From Lachnospiraceae bacterium (GTDB taxonomy: Bacteria; Bacillota; Clostridia; Lachnospirales; Lachnospiraceae): a stretch of 64,000 bases of DNA. This document shows positions 27,185 through 35,898 of the stretch, piece after piece. The position numbers and the translations under genes were made by a program. How positions within the stretch are numbered: the stretch's first letter is position 1; each line of letters opens with the position of its first letter. The DNA is taken from assembly GCA_910576335.1 (NCBI GenBank), contig CAJTIU010000015.1, positions 1-64,000 of the forward strand, written 5' to 3'. The notes below the pieces were generated by a model that saw only the letters and a program-made list of their open reading frames with translations, was not told the DNA's origin and did not search any database.

Positions 27185-28285
27185 ATGAGGAAGATCACCG
27201 GGCAGGGAATTTTGTTATTGTATTGCTTTATGTGTCTTATGTTTGTGCCTGTTGATACAGGGTTTGTAATTGCGTTTCTTGTGTCGCTGGTCTGCATATC
27301 GGCAGAGCACCTGACTGTATCTGACAGGAGGAGGGAGTGCTGGCTTTTTCTTTTCCTGGGAGTATCATGTTTTTTCCCGGAGATGCTGTTATTCGCTCCA
27401 TCGGTGTTGTATAGCTTTGGAAGATGGGAGCACAGAACCGGCATATCCGCAGTGCTTCTGGCAGTGCTGTGCACAGTCTTTTATGGAAGGAAAAACCAGG
27501 AGCTTCTAGTGTTTCTGATTTTTGGATTTCTGGCAGCCTGTTTTCTCGTCTGTCTGACAGAGGAAAACAAAAGACTTGAAGAGACGGTCAAAAGAACCCG
27601 TGATGACGGCAGGGGGCTGAATCTTCTGCTCAAGGAAAGAAACAAGAATCTTCAGAAACAGCAGGATGATGAGATCTATACGGCAAAGCTTAAGGAACGG
27701 AACCGGATTGCAAGAGAGATTCATGACAATGTAGGGCATATGCTTTCCCGCGCCATATTGATGACAGGTGCGCTGAAAGCCATGAACAGGGAGCAGTTTA
27801 TGGAGGGAGCGCTCTGCCAGCTTGAAGATACGCTGGGCGCTGCCATGAGCAGTGTCCGGGAAAGTGTCCATGATCTCCATGATGACTCCATTAATCTGAA
27901 AGAGGCTCTCACAGGACTCGTTGAGGAATATTCCTTCTGTGAGGCGGCGCTTATTTATGATATGGGATATGTGCTGCCCGGAGAGCTGAAATACAGCTTT
28001 ATCGCTATTGTAAAAGAGGCGCTTAATAATACAGCGAAGCACAGTAATGCGTCCTGGATACAGATTACAGCGAGGGAGCATCCAGGACTTTACCAGCTTG
28101 TGATTGAGGATAATGGAAAGGGATGTGAGACTTTAGTAACTCAAGACTTAGAAGGAGAGGGCGGAGGACTCGGTCTTCAGAATATGAAGGACAGGATCCA
28201 GGCTTTAGGAGGAACCGTGCAGATCGGGAATCAGAAGGGATTCCGGATCTATATTACGGTGCCGAAGAAGGAGGATGCGGCATGA
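27185..28285 (+). CDS. sensor histidine kinase, NarX/DesK type
   Basis: A 366-residue kinase. Four or five membrane segments fill the first 125 residues with no sizeable outer loop, followed by a coiled-coil linker, the HisKA_3 box ERNRIAREIHDNVGHML (His 180) and a C-terminal ATPase domain (EALNNTAKHS, DNGKGC, GGLGLQNMKDR). It probably senses a membrane stress or the ABC-2 transporter substrate. Its stop overlaps the regulator start by 4 bp (ATGA). Confidence 0.9.
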   Translation: MRKITGQGILLLYCFMCLMFVPVDTGFVIAFLVSLVCISAEHLTVSDRRRECWLFLFLGVSCFFPEMLLFAPSVLYSFGRWEHRTGISAVLLAVLCTVFYGRKNQELLVFLIFGFLAACFLVCLTEENKRLEETVKRTRDDGRGLNLLLKERNKNLQKQQDDEIYTAKLKERNRIAREIHDNVGHMLSRAILMTGALKAMNREQFMEGALCQLEDTLGAAMSSVRESVHDLHDDSINLKEALTGLVEEYSFCEAALIYDMGYVLPGELKYSFIAIVKEALNNTAKHSNASWIQITAREHPGLYQLVIEDNGKGCETLVTQDLEGEGGGLGLQNMKDRIQALGGTVQIGNQKGFRIYITVPKKEDAA

Positions 28286-28911
28286 GAATTGTGATTGTGG
28301 ATGATGATTTCTTTGTGACAGGAGCGCTTAAGACGATCCTGGAGGCAAATGAGGACGTGACAGTAGTGGGAACCGGTGCAGACGGAAAGGATGCAGTCAC
28401 CCTTTACCAGAGTTACAGGCCGGATGTGCTGCTTATGGACATTCGCATGAAGGAGATGAGCGGACTGGAGGCGTCAAAAGAAATCCTCTCTTTTGACCAG
28501 GAGGCCAGGATTCTCCTTCTTACAACATTTTTAGATGATGAGTATATTGTAAAGGCATTAAAGTACGGGGTGAAAGGGTATCTGCTAAAACAGGATTATG
28601 CCTGCATTGCCCAGGCGCTCCGTGCCGTATGCATGGGGCAGAGTGTGTTCGGAACTGAGATTACAGCCAAGCTTCCGGGACTTTTGAATACGAAAAGTGC
28701 TTCTGACTTAAAGGAGTACGGGTTAAGCGGGAAGGAGCAGGAGGTGGCGGCACTTGTGGCAGAGGGGTTCAGCAATAAGGAGATTGCCGGGGAGATGTTT
28801 TTGAGCGAGGGAACGGTGAGGAATTATATCAGCGGCATTCTGGAGAAACTGGGACTTCGGGACAGAACCCAGCTTGCAGTGTTTTACCTGACAGGGAAAT
28901 TGTGGGAATAA
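28282..28911 (+). CDS. LuxR/NarL-family response regulator
   Basis: A 209-residue regulator. The receiver domain has DDD at residues 7-9 and phospho-acceptor Asp 53 (LLMDIRMKEMSG). A LuxR helix-turn-helix occupies about 142-200 (LSGKEQEVAALVAEGFSNKE, LSEGTVRNYISGILEKLG). Translationally coupled to the kinase; its probable target is the divergent ABC-2 operon. Confidence 0.93.
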   Translation: MRIVIVDDDFFVTGALKTILEANEDVTVVGTGADGKDAVTLYQSYRPDVLLMDIRMKEMSGLEASKEILSFDQEARILLLTTFLDDEYIVKALKYGVKGYLLKQDYACIAQALRAVCMGQSVFGTEITAKLPGLLNTKSASDLKEYGLSGKEQEVAALVAEGFSNKEIAGEMFLSEGTVRNYISGILEKLGLRDRTQLAVFYLTGKLWE

Positions 28912-29003
28912 AAATATAAAAGTCAAACTGAAAGTTTATTTCCTTAGGGAGCATCCGCAGATAAAAATGTGAAAAGTATAGAAGAAAGAGGAGGTATCCA
29001 TTT

Positions 29004-30188
29004 ATGAAGGAATTCGTACAATACATGCCCACGAAGGTGGTTTTTGGAAAAGGAACGGAGGAAGAGACAGGCAGGCTGATTCAGGCGTGCGGTGCATCAA
29101 AGGTACTGGCAGTGTACGGCGGAGGCAGCGTAAAGAGGAGCGGGCTGTTAGAACGGGTGAGACAATCATGTGAGGCGGAAGGAATCGTGTTTAAAGAGCT
29201 TTCCGGAGTAAGGCCTAATCCACGGCTTTCCCTTGCACGGGAGGGCGTGGAAAAGGCAGTTTCTTTCGGGGCGGAGCTGATTCTTGCAGTGGGAGGAGGA
29301 AGCGCTATTGATACGGCGAAGGCAGTGGCAGTGGGCGCTGCGAATCCCGGCACGGATCTCTGGGAATTCTGGTCAGGGAATGCGAAGACCAGTCAGGCTC
29401 TGCCGGTGGGGGCAGTTCTTACAATATCTGCTGCTGGAAGCGAGATGAGTGATTCTGCTGTGCTTACCAATGAGGAAACCGGCAGAAAGGCAGGATTTAA
29501 CTCGGATATCGTACGCCCGGTATTTGCAGTGATGAATCCGGAGCTTACGTATACTCTTCCGAAATACCAGCTTGCCTGCGGAATTGTGGATATTCTGATG
29601 CACACTCTGGAGAGATATTTTACCCCGGTCAAAGGGAATGAGCTGACAGATGAGATCGCAGAGGGACTGATGCGTACAGTGATCAGAAACGGAAGAAGGG
29701 CTTATAAGGATCAGACGGATTATGATGCTATGAGCGAGCTTATGTGGTGCGGAAGCATTTCCCATAACGGGCTGACCGGCCTTGGGCGTCCAAAGGATTT
29801 TGCATGTCATAAGCTTGGGCATGAGATTGGCGGACGGTTTGACGAGGCTCACGGCGCAACTCTTTCTGCGGTCTGGGGAAGCTGGGCGCGGCATGTATGG
29901 AGGCTGGATACCGGACGGTTTGCAGCCTATGGAAAAAAGGTATGGAATATTGAATCAGAGGAAAAGGAGGAGGCTGCGCTTCAGGCGATTGAACAGACCG
30001 AGGAGTTTTTCCGCTCTCTTCATATGCCGGTATGTCTGGGGGAGATGAGTATCGGCGTGCAGAAAGAGCAGGTGCTAAGAGAGATGGCAGACCATGCCAC
30101 AAAGGGAGATACCCTTAAACTTGGCTGTTTTAAGAAACTTACGGCGCAGGATGTATATGAGATCTATCAGGCAGCAAACCACAGATAA
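29004..30188 (+). CDS. iron-containing alcohol dehydrogenase
   Basis: A group III (iron-dependent) alcohol dehydrogenase of 394 residues, probably reducing a short-chain aldehyde such as butyraldehyde with NAD(P)H. It shows the NAD-binding GGGSAIDTAKAVA motif near residue 95 and the metal-site region with His in MHTLERYF and HKLGHEIGGRFDEAHGATL. The family's BDH-like N terminus (YMPTKVVFGKG) is present. ATG follows GAGGAGGTATCC. Its 3' end overlaps the MATE gene. Confidence 0.93.
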   Translation: MKEFVQYMPTKVVFGKGTEEETGRLIQACGASKVLAVYGGGSVKRSGLLERVRQSCEAEGIVFKELSGVRPNPRLSLAREGVEKAVSFGAELILAVGGGSAIDTAKAVAVGAANPGTDLWEFWSGNAKTSQALPVGAVLTISAAGSEMSDSAVLTNEETGRKAGFNSDIVRPVFAVMNPELTYTLPKYQLACGIVDILMHTLERYFTPVKGNELTDEIAEGLMRTVIRNGRRAYKDQTDYDAMSELMWCGSISHNGLTGLGRPKDFACHKLGHEIGGRFDEAHGATLSAVWGSWARHVWRLDTGRFAAYGKKVWNIESEEKEEAALQAIEQTEEFFRSLHMPVCLGEMSIGVQKEQVLREMADHATKGDTLKLGCFKKLTAQDVYEIYQAANHR

Positions 30189-31554
30189 TCTGAATATTGA
30201 CTGGAAGAGCTTTTATAAGAATGTATTCGCCCTTGTAATGCCCATGGCGGTACAGAATCTGATCAATGTGGGTGTTACGGCGACAGATGTATTTATGTTG
30301 GGACGGGTAGGGGAGAAGGTGCTCTCAGGGGCCTCCCTTGCCGGGCAGATCCAGTTTATCATGATGCTGATCTTTTTCGGAATTACGGCCGGATCTACGG
30401 TTCTGACGGCACAGTACTGGGGAAAACGGGATACAGATACGATTGAAAAGATTCTGGGCATGGGGCTTTCGTCCGGAATTCTAGTGGCGGCGGTGTTTAC
30501 TGTGCTGGCATTTTTTATTCCGGACACTTTGATGCGTATCTATACATCCGATGCGGTTGTCGTAACAGAAGGTGCGAAGTATCTGCGGATCGTGGGACTG
30601 TCCTATCTCTTTATGGCAGTGACACAGGTGTATCTGAACATTATGCGCAGCATTGAGCGGGTGGTAGTGGCAACGGTGGTGTACTTTATCTCACTGTTTG
30701 TAAATATTATCATCAATGCCGTCTTAATCTTCGGCATGTTCGGCGCGCCGAGGCTGGAGATTGTGGGCGCTGCCGTCGGAACCTTATGCGCCCGCATTAC
30801 AGAGCTGGTTCTGGTACTATTGTATGCGCATTATAAAAATGACATTGTAAAAATCCGGGTAAGGTATCTGGTCCATATGGACAAGGTACTGTTTCTTGAT
30901 TATGTACGGTATGCCATGCCGGTTGTCCTCAATGAGATGATGTGGGGACTTGGCACATCCTGCAACACTGCGATTATCGGTCATCTTGGCAGCGAGGCAG
31001 TGGCGGCAAATTCCGTGGCCCAGGTGGCAAGGCAGCTGGCCCAGGTGGTGGTGTTCGGGATATCCAGTGCAACGGCGATCTGGCTTGGGAAAACACTTGG
31101 AGAAGGGAAGACAGAGCATGCCAGGGCCTATGCGAAGAGATTTATCTGGCTGTCCCTGATTCTGGGCGGTCTGGGAGGAGGCATGATCCTCCTGTCAGGC
31201 CCCATTGTGATCCGGGTGCTGACGCTTTCAGCGCAGTCACAGTCTTATCTTAACTTTATGTTTTTTGTCATGTCTTATTTTGTGGTGGGGCAGGCATTCA
31301 ATACTACGATGGTGTGCGGTATCTTTCGTTCCGGTGGAGATACAAAGTTTGGGCTCTATATGGATGTTACGACTATGTGGGGCTGTTCCATCCTCTTAGG
31401 GGGAGCGGCGGCATTTGTCTTCCACGCGGGGGTGCCTGCAGTCTATGCCATACTGATGAGTGACGAGATCATAAAAGTGCCGATCTGTATCTGGAGATAC
31501 AGGAAATATAAATGGCTCAGGAATGTGACAAGGGAGAAGGAAGAGCTCCGTTAA
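30157..31554 (+). CDS. MATE-family multidrug efflux transporter
   Basis: A cation-coupled exporter with about 12 membrane segments in two six-helix halves, 465 residues. The MatE motif is seen near the N terminus (MPMAVQNLINVGVTATDVFMLGRVG) and again at the start of the second half (YAMPVVLNEMMWGLGTS). The start is inside the dehydrogenase gene; ATG 30151 and 30157 are both possible, with 30157 better spaced from GCGCAGG. The overlap (32 bp) suggests coupled expression, perhaps to export an aldehyde-linked or toxic product. Confidence 0.88.
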   Translation: MRSIRQQTTDNLNIDWKSFYKNVFALVMPMAVQNLINVGVTATDVFMLGRVGEKVLSGASLAGQIQFIMMLIFFGITAGSTVLTAQYWGKRDTDTIEKILGMGLSSGILVAAVFTVLAFFIPDTLMRIYTSDAVVVTEGAKYLRIVGLSYLFMAVTQVYLNIMRSIERVVVATVVYFISLFVNIIINAVLIFGMFGAPRLEIVGAAVGTLCARITELVLVLLYAHYKNDIVKIRVRYLVHMDKVLFLDYVRYAMPVVLNEMMWGLGTSCNTAIIGHLGSEAVAANSVAQVARQLAQVVVFGISSATAIWLGKTLGEGKTEHARAYAKRFIWLSLILGGLGGGMILLSGPIVIRVLTLSAQSQSYLNFMFFVMSYFVVGQAFNTTMVCGIFRSGGDTKFGLYMDVTTMWGCSILLGGAAAFVFHAGVPAVYAILMSDEIIKVPICIWRYRKYKWLRNVTREKEELR

Positions 31555-31615
31555 AGTCGTTGCTAGCGGAATCATTTCGCAGAATAAAAAAACGGAGGCT
31601 GTGTTTAAAAAGCTC

Positions 31616-31645
31616 TTGATAATACATGGGTGAAGGTAGTACAAT
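31616..31645 (+). promoter_or_regulatory. ridA promoter
   Basis: TTGATA (31616-31621), an 18-bp spacer and TACAAT (31640-31645), about 120 bp before the ridA start. Confidence 0.5.
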
Positions 31646-31763
31646 ATATCAATAGAAGTAATTCAGTAATGTTTTATACAGGGAAGCCGGTATGAATTAT
31701 TACAGGATGTATGCGCATATTGCGCAGAGATTATTTTTGAGAAAGTAAAGGAGAGGTTTGATT

Positions 31764-32138
31764 ATGAAAGTAGTAGCAACAGAGAAGGCGCCAAAAGCGT
31801 TAGGCCCGTATTCACAGGGATATGTTCACGGAGGAATTTTTTATTCAGCAGGACAGCTTGGAATTAATCCCGGGCTGAATGACATTGAGTCTGATACGAT
31901 TGAGGGACAGACGGAGCAGGCATGCAAAAATGTCGGTGAAGTGCTGAAAGAGGCGGGGACAGATTTTGACCATGTGTTGAAGACAACCTGTTTCCTGTCA
32001 GATATGGCAAATTTTGGCGCGTTTAATGAAGTATATGCAAAATATTTTACATCAAAGCCAGCAAGAAGCTGTTTCGCAGTAAAGGAGCTTCCGAAGGGAG
32101 CCCTCTGTGAGATTGAGGTAATTGCAGCGGTTGAATAA
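31764..32138 (+). CDS. ridA: RidA family enamine/imine deaminase
   Basis: A 124-residue YjgF/RidA protein that hydrolyses reactive 2-aminoacrylate and related enamines made by PLP enzymes. GPYSQGYVHGG near the N terminus, the conserved Arg in ARSCFAVKELPKGALCEIEVIA, and full length support activity. ATG 31764 follows AAGGAGAGG; TTG 31758 is less well placed. Confidence 0.95.
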   Translation: MKVVATEKAPKALGPYSQGYVHGGIFYSAGQLGINPGLNDIESDTIEGQTEQACKNVGEVLKEAGTDFDHVLKTTCFLSDMANFGAFNEVYAKYFTSKPARSCFAVKELPKGALCEIEVIAAVE

Positions 32139-32140
32139 AG

Positions 32141-32272
32141 GTAACTACTCAGCAGGTCTGTGCATTTACTGCACAGACCGTAAGAAAGTGATTCAGGAGT
32201 GCAAAAATCCCATTGCCGAAGGCAATTTCAAATGGATTTTTGCATGTAACTGTGAAGGTACTGAGCAGTTAC
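32141..32272 (+). repeat. full-length family-1 element
   Basis: 132 bp with terminal inverted repeats GTAACTACTCAG and CTGAGCAGTTAC. Inside are a perfect 10-bp hairpin GGTCTGTGCA/TGCACAGACC (32155-32179), the conserved block CCGTAAGAAAGTGATTCAGG and a second hairpin CAAAAATCC/GGATTTTTG enclosing ATTGCC/GGCAAT. Compared with 48429-48559 both members of each pair differ together. A further hairpin fragment follows at 32289-32313. It starts 3 bp after the ridA stop. Confidence 0.8.
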
Positions 32273-32340
32273 GAATAAAGAATCAAAGGGTCTGTGCATC
32301 TGCTGCGCAGACCTTAAAAAAGTGTAGAGGAGTGACAGAT

Positions 32341-33177
32341 ATGGCAGAGCAGCAAAACGGCTGCAGCCCGTCAGACTGTGCGGGCTGCGCACATGCGGAT
32401 TCCTGCAGCAGCAAACCCCAGGATTTTCGAAAACCGGCGAATGCGTTATCAAATATCCGAAAGGTGATCGCAGTAGTCAGCGGCAAGGGAGGGGTTGGAA
32501 AATCAATGGTGACAGCGTCCCTGGCCCGCATGATGAGAGAGCAGGGATTTTCCGTTGGAATCATGGATGCGGATATTACCGGTCCGTCCATCCCGAAAAT
32601 GTATGGAGTTCATGAGAAAGCCATGGGTACAGAGGATGCAGATGCAATTCTTCCCTGCGAGGCAAAGGACGGAACGAAGATGATGTCCATTAATCTTCTT
32701 CTAGAAAATGAATCGGATCCGGTTATCTGGAGAGGACCGGTGATTGCAGGAGTGGTGACACAGTTCTGGACGGATGTTATCTGGGGAGATCTGGATTATC
32801 TCTTTGTGGACATGCCTCCGGGAACCGGAGACGTGCCGCTTACCGTGTTCCAGTCTCTTCCTGTTGACGGAGTGATTATTGTGTCATCTCCACAGGATCT
32901 TGTGCAGATGATCGTAAAGAAGGCATACAATATGGCCAGACAGATGGATATACCAGTACTCGGAATCGTAGAGAATTACAGCTATCTTGTATGTCCGGAC
33001 TGCGGGAAGAAGATCCCGGTATTTGGCGAGAGCCATATTGACGAAGTAGCAGAGGAGCTTGGAATCCCGGTGCTTGGAAAAATGCCGGTTGATATGAAGC
33101 TTGCGGAAGCGGTGGAAAACGAAAAATTTGCCGAAGTCAGCAATGAGTATCTGGCAGGGGCAGTGAATAAGATATAA
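32341..33177 (+). CDS. Mrp/NBP35-family P-loop ATPase (Fe-S cluster carrier)
   Basis: A 278-residue ParA-like ATPase of the ApbC/Mrp group that carries and transfers [4Fe-4S] clusters. A Cys-rich N terminus (Cys 8, 13, 16, 22) precedes the deviant Walker A SGKGGVGKS (48-55), then VIWRGPVIAG, DMPPGTGDVPLT and the CPDC pair near residue 220 that binds the cluster. ATG 32341 follows GAGGAGTGACAG; the upstream in-frame region is repeat DNA. The N-terminal four-Cys segment is typical of clostridial members. Confidence 0.92.
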   Translation: MAEQQNGCSPSDCAGCAHADSCSSKPQDFRKPANALSNIRKVIAVVSGKGGVGKSMVTASLARMMREQGFSVGIMDADITGPSIPKMYGVHEKAMGTEDADAILPCEAKDGTKMMSINLLLENESDPVIWRGPVIAGVVTQFWTDVIWGDLDYLFVDMPPGTGDVPLTVFQSLPVDGVIIVSSPQDLVQMIVKKAYNMARQMDIPVLGIVENYSYLVCPDCGKKIPVFGESHIDEVAEELGIPVLGKMPVDMKLAEAVENEKFAEVSNEYLAGAVNKI

Positions 33178-33198
33178 ATGCAAAAAGGGTATTGACTC

Positions 33199-33226
33199 GT
33201 GCCTCACTGTCTGGTGGGGCACTTTT
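33199..33226 (+). terminator. terminator after the Mrp ATPase gene
   Basis: Stem GTGCCTCAC/GTGGGGCAC (one G-U pair), 6-nt loop, then TTTT. It lies 22 bp after the stop and separates the Mrp gene from the corrinoid cluster. Confidence 0.75.
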
Positions 33227-33242
33227 GTACATAGGAGATAGA

Positions 33243-34832
33243 ATGGTGATCATAACAGTAGAGGAAAAAAGAATTCCCTGCGGCGGGGGGACGCTTCTGC
33301 CGAGTCTCCTTGCCGCAGGAGTTTTTGTGGACAATCCGTGTAACGGGACAGGCATATGCGGGAAATGCAAAGTCCGCATTCTGGAGGGTGTGTGTTCCCC
33401 TGTGTCAGAGACGGAACGGAAGCTTCTGGACAAAGAGGAGATAGAGAGCGGAGTCCGTCTGGCCTGCATGACAAAGGCGGAGGGGGATATTGAACTTGTG
33501 ACGCTTCAGACAGAGCGCCAGGCAAAGGTGCTGACGAAAGGATATATTCCGGATTTCCAACGGGATGTCTATGATCATGGATATGGAATTGTGATTGACA
33601 TCGGTACCACCACAGTGGTTACAGCATTGATTCGCATGTCGGACGGAAGGGAGCTTGCAGAGGCGTCGATGATCAATGCCCAGAAGCATTTTGGGCTGGA
33701 TGTGCTGACCAGGATTACTTATGAATACGAGCATCCAGACAGCGGTATTCAGGAATTAAAAGAGGCGATTGTACATTCTGTGAATGATATGATACAGGAG
33801 ATATGTCTGAAGGCGGCAGTAAATCAGGAAGAGATTCTGGAGATTGATGTGGCGGCAAACTGTACCATGATGCATATGCTTCTTGGAGTGGATGCCAGAT
33901 CCATCGGGCGGTCGCCCTATAAACCAGAGTTTCTGGAGGCACAGAGACTCTTGGCAAAGGATGCGGGGATCAAAGCAGGAGAACATACGGTGCTGTACTG
34001 CCTTCCCCAGGTATCTGCGTATATCGGGGCGGATATTGTGGCAGGAGCCTATGTGTGTGGTCTGAAGAATGAGAGGGGGAATGTCCTGTTTATTGATATC
34101 GGAACCAATGGGGAGATTGTACTTGCCTGCGGCGGGAGGCTTCTGTGCTGTTCCTGCGCGGCGGGGCCGGCTCTTGAGGGTATGAATATCCGGTCTGGCA
34201 TGCGTGCGGCGGACGGGGCGGCAGAGGATGTGAGGATTACGGAACAGGGAGTGGAGCTGGCGGTGATTGGCGGCAAAAGACCGGAAGGAATCTGTGGAAG
34301 CGGAATACTGGCTGTGACAAAAGAGCTTCTTCGGACAGGAATTGTAAAAAAGACAGGGGTATTTATAAAAAAGGAAAAGCTTTCTGAAAACGATTACCGT
34401 TACCCTTTGATACGCATGAACGGTGCAAAACGGGAATTTATTCTGAATGAGGATCCGCTCCTTATTGTAACCCAGGGGGATATAAGGCAGGTGCAGCTTG
34501 CGAAGGGAGCCATCCTTTCCGGTTTTACGGCGCTTCTTTGGAAAGCCGGGATCAGGATGGAGGATTTGGATAAAGTGATGATTGCAGGACAGTTTGGCGC
34601 GCATCTTCCGGCTGATTCTCTTGTGGGAACTGGAATTCTCCCGGAAGGGGTGAAAGAGAAGCTTGTCTATGTGGGAAATTCCTCTAAAACAGGAGCATAT
34701 ATGGCGTTGATGTCTCGCAGGGCAAAACGGGAGATTGAAGAGCTTGCCTTAAGGATGGAATACATGGAGCTGGCGGAGACAGAGAATTACGAGCGGATAT
34801 TTACGGAGAGCATGGTGTTTCCGGAATTTTAA
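33243..34832 (+). CDS. corrinoid-protein reductive activator ([2Fe-2S] ferredoxin plus ASKHA domain, DUF4445)
   Basis: An ATP-dependent activator (RACo/RACE type) that re-reduces the Co(II) form of a corrinoid protein to Co(I). The 529 residues contain a plant-type [2Fe-2S] motif Cys33-x5-Cys39-x2-Cys42...Cys75, a linker, and an ASKHA ATPase domain with phosphate loops (GIVIDIGTTTVVTALI, LFIDIGTNGEI) and a C-terminal IAGQFGAHL segment. ATG 33243 follows ATAGGAGATAGA. First gene of the corrinoid locus; its natural partner is the B12-binding protein at 41179-41850. The family often carries [2Fe-2S]; some members carry [4Fe-4S], excluded here by the Cys spacing. Confidence 0.9.
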   Translation: MVIITVEEKRIPCGGGTLLPSLLAAGVFVDNPCNGTGICGKCKVRILEGVCSPVSETERKLLDKEEIESGVRLACMTKAEGDIELVTLQTERQAKVLTKGYIPDFQRDVYDHGYGIVIDIGTTTVVTALIRMSDGRELAEASMINAQKHFGLDVLTRITYEYEHPDSGIQELKEAIVHSVNDMIQEICLKAAVNQEEILEIDVAANCTMMHMLLGVDARSIGRSPYKPEFLEAQRLLAKDAGIKAGEHTVLYCLPQVSAYIGADIVAGAYVCGLKNERGNVLFIDIGTNGEIVLACGGRLLCCSCAAGPALEGMNIRSGMRAADGAAEDVRITEQGVELAVIGGKRPEGICGSGILAVTKELLRTGIVKKTGVFIKKEKLSENDYRYPLIRMNGAKREFILNEDPLLIVTQGDIRQVQLAKGAILSGFTALLWKAGIRMEDLDKVMIAGQFGAHLPADSLVGTGILPEGVKEKLVYVGNSSKTGAYMALMSRRAKREIEELALRMEYMELAETENYERIFTESMVFPEF

Positions 34833-34842
34833 GGAGAAGGGA

Positions 34843-35766
34843 ATGGAACAGTATTATAAAATCGTATTTGAGGCACTAGAAAAGAGCAGTGGAATTGAGA
34901 AGGCTGTCAGCGAGATATCGGCAGGTCTTCAGGTGCCTGTTGCCGTCCTGGATCCATATGGAAGACTGCTTGCAGATGCATACACATCATTTTTCCCGGC
35001 TCCTGATACAGATGGCGGACAGAAGGAAATCTTGTGGATTCATATGATAGAGGATTATTATACAAGGGTGTATGATAGAGAATGTGAAAGCAGCAGCGTA
35101 GTTGAGGAATCTGAAGAAGGAATTACTGTACTGAATGCAGTTCTTTTTAAAGGAAGCCTGCAGGGATTTTGTATTACATTTCATTTCGGAAAGGAGACAT
35201 GCCCCCTTAACCGTCTCATCTGCCGCGCACTTGCAGTGGGGTATGGGAGAAGAGATTTTGTCAGTAATCTAAAAGGCTTTGGATTGAAGCAGCTCATCAG
35301 CAGAGTGCTTCTGGGCAGAGGGAGAGAGCAGGAGAGGTTTCCGGAGATCGGAGAAGAAATTTATGAGGCCTGTGCACCGGCTCCTTTTATGATGGCTGTT
35401 ATCGAACCAGATAAAAAGAGCGATCTGAATATCTGGAGGATATATCAGGAAATTTCCAGCCATTTTCCAGAGCTTTTATTCTACAGAGATGCAGGAGAGA
35501 TTGCAGTACTGTTTGTCAGTGTTGATTCGGAGAAAAAAAGTAACGATATTAACCGGGGAAGAATTTATAAAGCAGGTGATATTGCAAAGCCTGCTGCAGG
35601 CCGCCGCGACTTTGCATCTGCCGTGACTTTTGAAACTACGGTGGAAGATGTTATGAGCGTGCTGTCCGAATATCCTTGCGCAGGCGTGACAGGACAGACC
35701 GGAGAACTGGTGGGATATATAGACAGAGAGAGCGCCATGAAGATATTTAGCCGATTTAGCCGCTGA
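34843..35766 (+). CDS. PucR/CdaR-like sensor protein lacking a DNA-binding domain
   Basis: A 307-residue soluble protein. The N-terminal half (EALEKSSGIEKAVSEISAGL, VPVAVLDPYGRLLADAYT) resembles the sensory GAF-like domain of clostridial PucR/CdaR regulators, and the second half (about 190-300) resembles their degenerate GGDEF-like module. The C-terminal PucR helix-turn-helix expected after it is missing: the protein ends at FSRFSR and a promoter follows within 35 bp. It may be a truncated regulator, or a ligand-sensing partner of another protein. It starts 10 bp after the activator gene with an AAGGAGAAGG site. Family placement is by motif memory and is moderate. Confidence 0.6.
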   Translation: MEQYYKIVFEALEKSSGIEKAVSEISAGLQVPVAVLDPYGRLLADAYTSFFPAPDTDGGQKEILWIHMIEDYYTRVYDRECESSSVVEESEEGITVLNAVLFKGSLQGFCITFHFGKETCPLNRLICRALAVGYGRRDFVSNLKGFGLKQLISRVLLGRGREQERFPEIGEEIYEACAPAPFMMAVIEPDKKSDLNIWRIYQEISSHFPELLFYRDAGEIAVLFVSVDSEKKSNDINRGRIYKAGDIAKPAAGRRDFASAVTFETTVEDVMSVLSEYPCAGVTGQTGELVGYIDRESAMKIFSRFSR

Positions 35767-35799
35767 TTCTTCTTATCTTAATCCGCTGATGGTTCCAGC

Positions 35800-35828
35800 T
35801 TGCATTTTAAAGAAGGGAATCCTATAAT
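35800..35828 (+). promoter_or_regulatory. promoter of the methyltransferase/transporter genes
   Basis: TTGCAT (35800-35805), 17-bp spacer, TATAAT (35823-35828). Transcription would begin near 35835, 64 bp before the first methyltransferase start. Confidence 0.75.
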
Positions 35829-35898
35829 AGAAGCTATAAATGGATGGGGCAGGCAGGAGCAGCCAAAGCGGCCGCCAAGAAGGAAGGAGCGACAAGGT

